From assembly GCA_016926135.1 (NCBI GenBank), contig JAFGPH010000279.1, positions 1 to 7,265 of the forward strand: DNA of 7,265 bases, read 5' to 3'. Each line of letters starts with the position of its first letter. Within the stretch, counting starts at the first letter, position 1. This document shows positions 1-7,100 of this stretch, in pieces. The notes below the pieces were generated by a model. The model had not been told where the DNA came from. It saw only the letters and a program-made list of their open reading frames with translations, and did no database searches. This DNA comes from Deltaproteobacteria bacterium. Its GTDB lineage: Bacteria; Desulfobacterota; DSM-4660; Desulfatiglandales; HGW-15. A program made the position numbers and the translations under genes.

Positions 1-129
1 TCCCGATTCAAAGCTGGGCGCCTTGTCGATCAGGCACGCGCTTAACATTTCTTCAAGGGTTTCAAGGACATCCGGCTCATCATCGACAATGAGGATTCTT
101 TTTCCTTCCAAGATATCGGGTCCCACCAT
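1..129 (-). CDS. Response regulator receiver domain, N-terminal fragment (cut by window edge)
   Basis: The reverse strand from the ATG at 129 reads 43 uninterrupted codons to the window edge. Residues 11-19 read RILIVDDEP, the first beta strand and acidic pocket of a CheY-like receiver; D16 and D17 would bind Mg2+. The phosphoacceptor Asp, the switch Thr/Ser and Lys, and any output domain lie outside the window, so it cannot be said whether this is a DNA-binding regulator, a stand-alone receiver or the start of a larger hybrid protein. The start is supported by a purine-rich Shine-Dalgarno (AGGGGGAG, plus-strand 134-141) about 4 nt before the ATG and by a good promoter further upstream. It is divergent from the small helical protein and sirtuin, so it heads a separate unit running off the left edge. 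Receiver identity is solid; the specific role is unknown. Confidence 0.85.
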   Translation of the reverse strand, partial: MVGPDILEGKRILIVDDEPDVLETLEEMLSACLIDKAPSFESG

Positions 130-161
130 TTGGCTCCCCCTGATCCGAGATTGGACGGCAG

Positions 162-190
162 ATCTTACCGTTACGCGCTGATGGAGTCAA
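162..190 (-). promoter_or_regulatory. Sigma70-type promoter for the left-edge response regulator
   Basis: On the minus strand TTGACT (plus positions 185-190, 5 of 6 to consensus) is followed after exactly 17 nt by TAAGAT (162-167, 4 of 6). Transcription would start near 155, giving a leader of about 26 nt that contains the Shine-Dalgarno at 134-141. Position, spacing and orientation all fit the downstream gene. Prediction from sequence only. Confidence 0.5.
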
Positions 191-295
191 TATGAATTGA
201 ATCACACCTGACGGACATCTGAAAAAGGCCTATCCGGGAATCCTCGTTTCCTCATCCCTCTTCACTCGTCTTCGCCGGGGGGGGTGAACTTGGAC

Positions 296-324
296 TTGCC
301 CTCCTTCATCCGATGTGTTATAGC
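296..324 (+). promoter_or_regulatory. Candidate promoter for the small protein and sirtuin pair
   Basis: TTGCCC (296-301) and TATAGC (319-324) are separated by 17 nt, each 4 of 6 to the sigma70 consensus, with a TG dinucleotide three bases before the -10 box (TGTTATAGC). The start point would be near 331, about 26 nt before the ATG at 357. The boxes are weak, so this is only a plausible placement. The rest of the 212-bp gap between the two divergent genes (130-341) shows no further gene. Confidence 0.35.
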
Positions 325-356
325 TTCCCCTATCTGCCGCATTGAGGATGGAAGTT

Positions 357-563
357 ATGGATTTCGTACAAAAGGCAAGGGTGAGGATCGAGCACTGGAT
401 CGATCACAGCGAACATCACCTTGAGGAGTACAGCGCCTTCGCAGAAGAGCTTGATGGCGCAGGAAAGCAGCGCAGCGCAGGACACATCAGGGAAATGATG
501 GACCATTCGGTGCGATCCATGGAATGCCTCAAGGCGGCCCTGCAGGCGCTGGGTTCGGATTGA
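357..563 (+). CDS. Small histidine-rich helical protein (68 aa), function unknown
   Basis: This encodes 68 residues, predicted all-helical, with no signal peptide or membrane segment. The most striking part is residues 13-25, HWIDHSEHHLEEY: H13, H17, H20/H21 and E24 fall on one helical face, a pattern that could bind a metal ion. Two more histidines (H43, H50) and one cysteine (C57) follow. The HWIxHxxxHxxEY pattern reminds me of a short domain of unknown function found in archaeal and deltaproteobacterial proteins, but I cannot confirm the family without a search. The ATG at 357 was chosen because GAGGA (344-348) lies 8 nt upstream; in-frame TTG at 342 and ATG at 348 would add five or three residues. 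The sirtuin starts 66 nt downstream on the same strand, so the two are probably co-transcribed. No function is assigned. Confidence 0.7.
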   Translation: MDFVQKARVRIEHWIDHSEHHLEEYSAFAEELDGAGKQRSAGHIREMMDHSVRSMECLKAALQALGSD

Positions 564-599
564 GGCCCTGCCGTGAGAGGAAGATCCTCCTGGAGCCTC
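562..599 (+). other. Imperfect stem-loop between small gene and sirtuin
   Basis: GAGGC (562-566) pairs with GCCTC (595-599), and inside it GAGGA (577-581) pairs with TCCTC (585-589) around a 3-nt loop. A pyrimidine run (GTTCCTTTTCT) follows. It could act as a weak attenuator or RNA-processing hairpin between the two genes. The unpaired interior is large and the T-run is interrupted, so it is a poor match to an intrinsic terminator and may be chance. Confidence 0.2.
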
Positions 600-629
600 G
601 TTCCTTTTCTGCCAACCGGGTAGGATGAC

Positions 630-1394
630 GTGGAAGAGCGGATTGAAGAGGCTGCCCGCATCATCTGCAGTTCCAGGCTGACCTTGGCGTTGACCGGCGC
701 AGGGATTTCGGTGGAATCGGGAATCCCGGATTTCCGGGGAGCCGGAGGCCTCTGGGACAAGTACAATCCCGCCGAATATGCAACCATCCATGCCTTCAGG
801 AGCAACCCGAAGAAGGTCTGGGCCATGCTCAGGGAGATGGATACCCTTGTGCAGCAGGCCAAGCCCAACAAGGCCCATATCGGCCTGGCCGATCTCGAGA
901 GAATGGGTTTGCTCCACTGCGTGATCACGCAGAATGTGGACAATCTCCATCAGGCCGGAGGATCGGCCCATGTGATCGAGTACCACGGAAACTCCAGCAC
1001 GCTTTCCTGCCTGCAGTGCGGATACAGGGTCCCCTCCGAAGAAAGGAGGGGGGAAACCGCTCCCCGGTGCAGCTGTGGCATGATCCTGAAGCCGGACGTG
1101 GTCTTCTTCGGCGAGTCCATTCCCCCGGACGCGCTGAGCCGCTCTTTTGAGATGGCTGCAGGCGCCCAGGCGCTTCTCGTAGTCGGAACCTCCGCCGTGG
1201 TCTCACCTGCCAACACCATACCGGTCGTGGCCAAGAGGAACGGCGCCAGGATCATCGAAGTGAACAAGGAAAGCACCCATTTGACCCAGACCATGACGGA
1301 TGTCTTCTTGCAGGGAAGTTCTGGGGAGATTATCCCCGCGCTTGTGGAAAAGGTCAAAACGATTCAGGGTGGAGGGGTGAGCGGGGGCACCTGA
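630..1394 (+). CDS. cobB: Sir2-family NAD-dependent protein deacetylase (sirtuin)
   Basis: Sirtuins remove acyl groups from protein lysines, consuming NAD+ and releasing nicotinamide and O-acetyl-ADP-ribose, in the cytoplasm. All core motifs are present in this 254-aa protein: the NAD-binding GAGIS..SGIPDFRG (residues 23-37), QNVDNLH (101-107), catalytic H119 in EYHGN, a zinc site C127-x2-C130 with C147-x-C149, KPDVVFFGE (154-162), GTSAVVSPA (186-194) and EVN (210-212). Length is normal for the bacterial single-domain form. The helix aligned to CobB Tyr92/Arg95 reads AMLREMD and seems to lack that Tyr/Arg pair, so a deacetylase fits better than a desuccinylase (inference from a by-eye alignment). 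The GTG at 630 is the start because AGGA (622-625) precedes it; the ATG at 625 is out of frame. Acetylated substrates are not identifiable from the neighbours. Confidence 0.95.
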   Translation: MEERIEEAARIICSSRLTLALTGAGISVESGIPDFRGAGGLWDKYNPAEYATIHAFRSNPKKVWAMLREMDTLVQQAKPNKAHIGLADLERMGLLHCVITQNVDNLHQAGGSAHVIEYHGNSSTLSCLQCGYRVPSEERRGETAPRCSCGMILKPDVVFFGESIPPDALSRSFEMAAGAQALLVVGTSAVVSPANTIPVVAKRNGARIIEVNKESTHLTQTMTDVFLQGSSGEIIPALVEKVKTIQGGGVSGGT

Positions 1395-1437
1395 TCCGGC
1401 GCTCGGGTTTCCCTGGTTTTACCGGTGTCTTTGATTC

Positions 1438-2292
1438 CTACTTAGGCCTCATGAAATCTTCGAGGTGGATGACCTTGTCGTGCCGCTTCGTCGTGTCCCA
1501 GGAGCCTTTCAACTTCGCCTTCTTGAGATCGTTGATCATCACCTGGATATCGGGGTTCTTATCGATGATCCCTTGAATCTGCCTGATGATTTCCCTCCAG
1601 GTAACATCCAGTTCCTGGGTGTCCAGTTCAAATCCTCCCCATGAGGAGAGCACACCAGCGAGGTGGGAGAGCAACCCGAAATGCATGGTCCCCTGGAGGT
1701 AGTATGGACAGTGGCACCAGAGACTGATGCAGTCGATACCCCGCCTCTGTGCCTCTGTGAGAAGGGTCGAATGGATCGCACTCGGCCCTTTGTAATTGAC
1801 GGGGAGCACCTTCCGCTCCTTCAGGCTGGCGAGAATCTCCTGGTTTGAGGCGAGGGCGGAAATGACCGTGTCGGTGTGAAGGACATTGTCATACATGCTT
1901 CCGAGGCAGATGACGGTCTTAACGCCGGTTTTCATACACACGGTGAGGATGGCGTCTGCAAACTGGAGCCAGCGGAGATGGGGCTCAAAGGCCTTCAGAA
2001 TGATCAGATCCCGTTTGCCGGGGGTGGGCTCAGTGGCGTAAAGGGACCCTCCGGGGTGGGCGATCTCCTTCAGGATTCCGTCCTGGATGTCGACAAAGGG
2101 CCTCTGCTCGTCGAAGCGATAGAAGGGATCAGGATTGATGGTGCCGAAGGGCTTGGCGTGCAGCTTTTCGACGAGGTATTCTGCCATCCCCTTGGAAAGA
2201 TTTAGGGCATTTCCCCAGCCTTCAAACCCCGCGATCAAGAGAGGGTCATGGAGCGCAGGCAGGGATTTGATGTGGAGGGCATTCCGTAGCAT
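1438..2292 (-). CDS. PAC2-family protein (proteasome assembly chaperone 2-like, DUF75)
   Basis: The 284-aa product carries PAC2-family hallmarks: PLLIAGFEGWGNA near the N-terminus (residues 17-29), a GSMYDNVLHT segment (131-140) where relatives have G-x-DVPHTRP, YKGPSAIHSTL (167-177) and SLWCHCPYY (190-198), then a helical C-terminal tail. In eukaryotes PAC2 helps build the 20S proteasome; archaeal and bacterial homologues have no settled role, and no proteasome gene is present here. It appears cytoplasmic. The reading frame stays open upstream to an ATG at 2535, but that would overlap the opposite gene by about 100 nt, and the extra residues look non-family. The ATG at 2292 places the conserved core 16 residues in, as expected. 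No Shine-Dalgarno precedes it. It converges on the sirtuin across a 43-nt gap with no visible terminator. Confidence 0.85.
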   Translation of the reverse strand: MLRNALHIKSLPALHDPLLIAGFEGWGNALNLSKGMAEYLVEKLHAKPFGTINPDPFYRFDEQRPFVDIQDGILKEIAHPGGSLYATEPTPGKRDLIILKAFEPHLRWLQFADAILTVCMKTGVKTVICLGSMYDNVLHTDTVISALASNQEILASLKERKVLPVNYKGPSAIHSTLLTEAQRRGIDCISLWCHCPYYLQGTMHFGLLSHLAGVLSSWGGFELDTQELDVTWREIIRQIQGIIDKNPDIQVMINDLKKAKLKGSWDTTKRHDKVIHLEDFMRPK

Positions 2293-2298
2293 CGTGGA

Positions 2299-2327
2299 AG
2301 TGTGGCACTCGGGTAGGGGATTGTCAA
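2299..2327 (-). promoter_or_regulatory. Candidate promoter for the PAC2-family gene (leaderless?)
   Basis: A perfect minus-strand TTGACA (plus 2322-2327) is followed after 17 nt by CACACT (2299-2304), a poor -10 box (3 of 6). If used, transcription would begin at or next to the ATG at 2292, making a leaderless mRNA. That would agree with the missing Shine-Dalgarno, but the weak -10 keeps confidence low. Confidence 0.3.
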
Positions 2328-2352
2328 GCTGTCTCGCAATAGGTATTGACAA
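2321..2352. repeat. Inverted repeat TTGTCAA / TTGACAA in the divergent intergenic region
   Basis: TTGTCAA (2321-2327) and TTGACAA (2346-2352) are perfect 7-bp inverted copies separated by 18 bp. Each arm contains a consensus -35 hexamer facing away from the other, so the repeat may simply be two back-to-back promoters. It could also be a palindromic operator controlling both the PAC2-family gene and the unknown gene. Confidence 0.6.
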
Positions 2353-2373
2353 ATTTGAAAAAACTCCTAAAGT
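2346..2373 (+). promoter_or_regulatory. Sigma70-type promoter for the unknown 467-aa gene
   Basis: Consensus TTGACA (2346-2351) is followed after 16 nt by TAAAGT (2368-2373, 4 of 6). The spacer is A/T-rich, unlike the surrounding DNA. Transcription would begin near 2380 and give a leader of about 58 nt ending in the AGGAGG at 2422-2427. An inverted repeat AAAACT (2360-2365) / AGTTTT (2378-2383) brackets the -10 box and could bind a repressor. Confidence 0.5.
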
Positions 2374-2421
2374 CCAAAGTTTTAAGAGACGATCCAGAGG
2401 TTGTTGGGAACCAAAGCATGC

Positions 2422-2446
2422 AGGAGGATGAACAGGGTTGTCCCTG
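2422..2446 (+). promoter_or_regulatory. Ribosome binding site and hairpin around a UUG start
   Basis: AGGAGG (2422-2427) is a full-strength Shine-Dalgarno, 10 nt before the TTG at 2438. CAGGG (2433-2437) and CCCTG (2442-2446) can pair around the 4-nt loop TTGT, which holds the start codon. An ATG at 2428 abuts the Shine-Dalgarno and is in another frame, so it is not the start. The hairpin is only 5 bp, so any regulatory effect is speculative. Confidence 0.45.
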
Positions 2447-3841
2447 GAGATCGAAAAAGGGGTTTTGGAGATGGCTTGCAGGGAGATGATCGAGACGATC
2501 CTCTTCTGTCTCCCGAATGCCTTCAAGGGAACCATTTACCGTGTGGGAAAACCGCCGGAGCTGATCACCGAGAGGATCACGTCCGGTGTCATTGATGCGG
2601 CCCGGAAGGGGATTGCCTGGGGACTGCCTGAGAAGTCCGAATACAACCCTCCCGGGAGGCCGTGGCTGGACTACCGGGATGAACCCGGCAGGCCCATGGA
2701 GGCTATGGCCTGGTGTGTGGAGAAGCAGAAGAGCTGGACATCGGAGGATCCGAGAAACGACTCTCGCAGCGTGAAGCTTCAGGTGGAAGGCATGTGGGAG
2801 GACTCACACCACATGGAGCCTGTGCTTGTGCGCAAATTGGACCTTCACCTGGACATGTATTCCACCTTCGATTATCCCAAAGACTACTGCGTCAATACCA
2901 TCTGGCAGGACAGCGATTACGTGGTGGTCGCCGTTATCAAAATCCACTTTCAGCCTTACACGATCAGGATGGGGAGCCCGGAGACGGTGGTGATCAAGAA
3001 GCTCTCTCGCCTGCTGGGAACCGAATTGCTCTCCCACCACCTCCATCAGGATTCGCTGAGAGCTATGCAGCAGCTTGCCAGGGATCGGATCAACGCATGC
3101 AATATTCTGGCTGATTCCCTCAGGAATGCAGTTGCCAAAGGGGCTCTTGTGTTCTCCCTGGTGAAGCAGGAGATAGGATACCTGAGGGATCAGTGGGAGC
3201 GGTTGCTGCTGGAGATTCTTCACGAAAAAAGCCCGAAATTCACAAACATCGAAAGTCTCAATAAGATGGTGCTTGAAATAAACGGTGATTGCGGGCTTCT
3301 GAGGCAGGATCTCATCGGTGTTCAGAAGAGATTCCTCGAACTGTCACTTCCTCCTCAGAGGGCGGAGAACTGGGTGGTGATGCAGATCGAGGAAAGGTGG
3401 AAGGACCTGTTTGAGAAATGTGCCGTCAATGAAGAGAAGAGAAAGGCGATCTGGGAGGTGATCGCTGCTCTCAAAAAATCACTGTATTTTGGAATAGACG
3501 TGGAAGTCCTCAAGTGTTGCACACACCTGATCGAGGACACCGTGAAGGAGTGGACAAGCCTCATCTACGACAACTCAGATCGATTTGAGAGATCGAAACT
3601 GGATCGGTTGATTCATCTCCTTTCCACACAAGACTTCGGGATCCCTTCACAGGATAAGTCGAGAAAGACATTGATCCAGTTGAAGGCCCTGGCCCAGACC
3701 CTCGGTCAACTGGAACAGAACACCAATTTTCTCCTGCGACAGGTGCTCAATGGGGGGGAAGGAACCGTCTATTCCAGGTCTCCGAATAACTCGGGTGAGG
3801 GTAACGGGAAATTGGCGGTTGATATGACGCCCCGCGGTTAA
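2438..3841 (+). CDS. Conserved-looking hypothetical protein, 467 aa, mostly helical
   Basis: I do not recognise this protein. It seems soluble: no signal peptide and no membrane helix. By eye it has an N-terminal region (residues 1-110) with a Pro/Gly-rich stretch (63-84), a mixed beta segment (about 128-178, including DYVVVAVIKIHF), and a long charged helical region (185-440) likely to form coiled coils or a helical bundle. Within it, RDRINACNILADSLRN (216-230) and the following helix to DQWERLL (251-257) look vaguely like a dimerisation helix pair of a sensor kinase. There is no H-box with following N and G boxes, so it is not a kinase. The last 30 residues are low-complexity and probably disordered. 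The TTG start rests on AGGAGG 10 nt upstream; ATG 2471 is the alternative, 11 residues shorter. It is divergent from the PAC2-family gene and 14 nt before a tRNA. Confidence 0.8.
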   Translation: MSLEIEKGVLEMACREMIETILFCLPNAFKGTIYRVGKPPELITERITSGVIDAARKGIAWGLPEKSEYNPPGRPWLDYRDEPGRPMEAMAWCVEKQKSWTSEDPRNDSRSVKLQVEGMWEDSHHMEPVLVRKLDLHLDMYSTFDYPKDYCVNTIWQDSDYVVVAVIKIHFQPYTIRMGSPETVVIKKLSRLLGTELLSHHLHQDSLRAMQQLARDRINACNILADSLRNAVAKGALVFSLVKQEIGYLRDQWERLLLEILHEKSPKFTNIESLNKMVLEINGDCGLLRQDLIGVQKRFLELSLPPQRAENWVVMQIEERWKDLFEKCAVNEEKRKAIWEVIAALKKSLYFGIDVEVLKCCTHLIEDTVKEWTSLIYDNSDRFERSKLDRLIHLLSTQDFGIPSQDKSRKTLIQLKALAQTLGQLEQNTNFLLRQVLNGGEGTVYSRSPNNSGEGNGKLAVDMTPRG

Positions 3842-3855
3842 ACTGATCGCATTTC

Positions 3856-3932
3856 GCGCCTGTAGCTCAGCTGGATAGAGCAGCGGACTTCTAATCCGCA
3901 GGCCCCGTGTTCGAATCACGGCAGGCGCGCCA
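3856..3932 (+). tRNA. trnR: tRNA-Arg, anticodon UCU
   Basis: A full 77-nt cloverleaf folds by hand. The acceptor stem is GCGCCTG (3856-3862) with CAGGCGC (3922-3928), then discriminator G3929 and encoded CCA (3930-3932). The D stem is GCTC/GAGC (3865-3868, 3878-3881). The anticodon stem is GCGGA/TCCGC (3883-3887, 3895-3899) with loop CTTCTAA, placing anticodon TCT at 3890-3892, which reads AGA and, through wobble, AGG. The T stem is CCGTG/CACGG with loop TTCGAAT (3905-3921). It begins 14 nt after the stop codon of the unknown gene, so it is either read through from that gene or transcribed from a promoter inside its 3' end; I see no strong one. No terminator is evident after it. Confidence 0.97.
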
Positions 3933-4031
3933 GTTGTCTTGATAGGCTGTGGTCGTTGATCTCCTTGCGCCTCTAAGAACCCCAGATACTCCCCTGCCGG
4001 ACCACAAAAGACCGAGAATCAGCCATTGTCC

Positions 4032-4060
4032 TTGAGCTTTCCGGCACCGGTTGGTACCAT
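4032..4060 (+). promoter_or_regulatory. Candidate promoter for the hybrid sensor kinase
   Basis: TTGAGC (4032-4037) and TACCAT (4055-4060) are 17 nt apart, each 4 of 6 to the sigma70 consensus. The start point near 4067 lies upstream of both possible start codons of the kinase (GTG 4081, ATG 4111). The other bases between the tRNA and the kinase (3933-4110) show no gene, no terminator hairpin and no sigma54-type GG/GC pair at the right spacing. Confidence 0.3.
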
Positions 4061-4110
4061 CTCTCCAATGACGGGAAGCAGTGGTAAGGATAACCGATTC
4101 GAATAACGCA

Positions 4111-7100
4111 ATGAATAGAACGAAACCCATTAGCATCTCCTCCGCATTTCTCTTCAGCATGATCCTGGTCGCAGCCCTTGCGATCCTGGTGATCGCGTGT
4201 CTGTGGATTTCGTCGGTCTATCGCGGTTTCCATCACGAATCCGCGGAACTGCGGGCGCGCTATCTGGAATCCCAGAAGAATATGGTGAGAGACCAGGTGA
4301 GGAATGCGGCGGACCACATAGAATTCAAGAAATCCCTTACCGAGATGCGCCTGAAGAAGAACATCAGAAGTCGCACCTATGAGGCCTATGAGATTGCGCT
4401 GAACATCTGCAGGCAGAACGAGGGGCTCAGGGATCAGAAAGAGCTCCAGAAAATGGTCAAGGACGCACTCAGACCAATCCGATTCAACGGGGGAAGAGGC
4501 TACTACTTCGCGACCAACCTGGCCGGGGTGGAGCAGTTGTTTGCGGACAGGCCGGACCTGGAGGGACTGGATCTGATCGACATGCGGGATACGCAGGGGA
4601 AAACGGTGATCAGGGACATGATTGAGATCGCCAAAACCCGGGGAGAAGGGTTCTACGAGTACACCTGGACCAAGCCTTCTGAAGAGAGAAGGGATTTTCC
4701 GAAGATCGCTTTCATCAAGCACTTCGAGCCCTTCGAGTGGTTCATCGGGACAGGGGAATACCTCGACGACGTGGAAAGGGACGTCCAGAGGGACGTCCTC
4801 GAAAGACTGGGCAAGATCCGTTTCGGAAAGGACGGATACATCTTCGTGGGCCGCTTTGACGGATTCAGCCTCCTCGGGCCTGAGAAAGGAGGAAACGTAT
4901 ATGCCGTGACGGATATCCATGGAGTGAAGATCATTCAGGAACTGATCCGTGTGGCAAAAAGAGGAGGCGGGTTTGTGAGCTATGTGGTGCCTCCGGTCAA
5001 AGGTGCCATTGCCGGCCCCAAGACCAGTTATGTCGAAGGAATCAAGGACTGGGGGTGGTTTGTGGGGGCTGGTGTGTACGTGGACGAGATCGATAAGGTG
5101 ATCGCGGAAAAGAAGAGGGCGCTTGAAGGAGAAGTGAAAGGCGAGATTGCGAAGATCATCGCGACCCTCTTCGGCCTTCTCGCCTTTATCATCCTTCTGG
5201 CAAAGGTGATATCCGGAAGGGCAAAGAGGAGCTTTGAGGCCTTTACTACGTTCTTTGAAAGGGCGGCCACTGAGTCTGCGAGTATCGACCAAGGACAGGT
5301 CTATTTTTCAGAATTCAATCAATTGGCGCTTTCTGCCAACAGGATGCTGAAGGACCGTCAAAAGGCCGAAGGGGGCATGAGGGAGAGCGAAAGCAAGTAT
5401 CGCATGCTGGTAGAGAACATGACGGGACTCATCGTGAAATTGGATGCCCAGCTGCGACTGCTCTTTGTCAGCCCCACCTACTGTGAGGCCTTCGGTCAGA
5501 AGGAAGAAGAACTCCTGGGTCAGGCTTTTCTGCCCCTGGTCCACGAGGATGACAGGCAACGCGTAAGCGAATCCCTTCAGAGGGTCATGCATGACCCCTA
5601 TACCACCTATCACGAGGAACGGGCTTACACCAAAGAGGGACTGCGCTGGTTCGCGTGGTCGCTAAAGGGAGTTACCGGGAATTCCGGTGAGGTGGAATCC
5701 ATCATCGCCATCGGCCGGGACATCACGGAAGAGAGAGAGGCGGAGGAAAGACTCCGTGAATCGGAGAAACGGTTCAGAGACCTCTTTGATTCCATCAGCG
5801 ATCTCGTGTACACGCAGGACCTTGAGGGACGTCTTCTCTCATTCAACCCCGCCCTGAGCAAGTTGTTCGGTTACAGCGAGGAGGAACTCCTGGGACGCAG
5901 GATAGCGGATTTCATGAAACCCGAACTGCGACCGCTCTTTGAGAGCGAGTATCTGGGGCAGATCATTGAGGGAGGTTCCTATCGGGGGGTCTCCAGCTAT
6001 TACGCAAAGGACGGTCGCAAAATCTACATCGAATATCACAGCACCCTAGTCACGCCTGAGCGTGCTTCCCCCTATATCAGCGGGACCGGTCGCGACGTGA
6101 CGGACCGGGTGCTGGCGGAGAGGAGGATCAAGATCCTCCAGGAAGAGATGCTCCACGCCAAAAAGATGGAAGCCATCGGGACCCTGGCCGGAGGCATTGC
6201 CCATGACTTCAACAATCTCCTCATGGGTATTCAGGGAAACGCCTCCCTGTTGCTGCTGGATATGGATAGCCGCCATCCCCACTATGAACGAATGAAGAGT
6301 ATTGAACAGTATGTGAAGAGCGGGGCGGATCTCACCAGACAACTTCTTGGTTTTGCCCGGGGCGGCAGGTACGAGGTCAGACCCACGGACATGAATGAGG
6401 TCGTTGAGAGGAGTGTCCAGATGTTTGGCCGCACACGAAAGGAGATCCATATCCAGAGCAAGCTCCAGGAAGGGATATGGAGCACGGAGGTGGATCGCGG
6501 TCAGATTGAGCAGGTGCTGCTGAATCTCTACGTCAACGCCTGGCAGGCCATGCCGGGCGGGGGAAATCTTTATTTGGAGACGGAAAACGTGGTTCTGGAA
6601 GAAGATTTCGTGAAGGGCTTCGAAATCCCGCTTGGCCGGTATGTCAAGGTCTCCGTCACGGATACGGGAGTGGGTATGGACGGACCCACCCGGCAAAGAA
6701 TCTTTGAACCGTTTTTCACCACCAAGGAAATGGGAAGGGGAACCGGGCTCGGGCTCGCCGTCGTCTACGGGATTGTCAGGAGCCATGGCGGCTTTATCGA
6801 TGTGTACAGCGAGAAGGGTCATGGGACCACCTTCCGACTCTATCTGCCCGCCTCCATGAAGGAGGCGAGCGCTGAGGTAGTGCCTGGCGAGGAGATCAGC
6901 AGGGGCTCGGAGACGGTGCTTCTCGTGGATGACGAAGACATGATCATTGAGGTATGCAGGGATCTCTTGGAAGAACTGGGATACCATGTTATCGAGGCCA
7001 GGAGCGGCGAGGAAGCCCTTCGGATATACAAGGAACGAGGGACTGAGATTGACCTCGTCATCCTGGACTTGATCATGCCTGATATGGGCGGAGGAGAAGC

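Noticed and set aside
330..986. A 218-codon minus-strand frame
   Set aside because: It is antisense to both the small histidine-rich gene and the first half of the sirtuin, with no domain of its own.
1395..1437. Possible bidirectional terminator between the sirtuin and PAC2-family genes
   Set aside because: Only CCGG tetramers and a 3-bp GGG/CCC pairing are present, with no stable stem and no T-run on either strand.
2293..2535. N-terminal extension of the PAC2-family protein to ATG 2535
   Set aside because: The extra 81 residues cross the promoter region and the start of the opposite gene, and do not look like part of the family.
2401..2595. A short plus-strand frame containing ATG 2428
   Set aside because: The ATG touches the Shine-Dalgarno with no spacer, the product is low-complexity, and it overlaps the longer gene in another frame.
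3915..3950. tRNA 3' end as an attachment site for an integrated element
   Set aside because: I saw no second copy of the tRNA 3' end, no integrase and no phage-like genes in the window.
3891..4160. An 89-codon minus-strand frame ending in RDSNTGPAD
   Set aside because: The ending is the well-known artefact of translating a tRNA gene in reverse. It crosses the tRNA-Arg.
4777..4798. Tandem AGGGACGTCC repeat (two copies 12 nt apart)
   Set aside because: It is in-frame coding sequence (RDVQRDV) for the helix linking the two Cache modules, so it is explained by the protein.
3973..5292. A 439-codon open frame on the minus strand
   Set aside because: It lies antisense to the sensor kinase, whose frame carries unbroken TM, Cache and PAS motifs. 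The antisense product has no recognisable domain and reads as a Pro/His/Arg-rich shadow.
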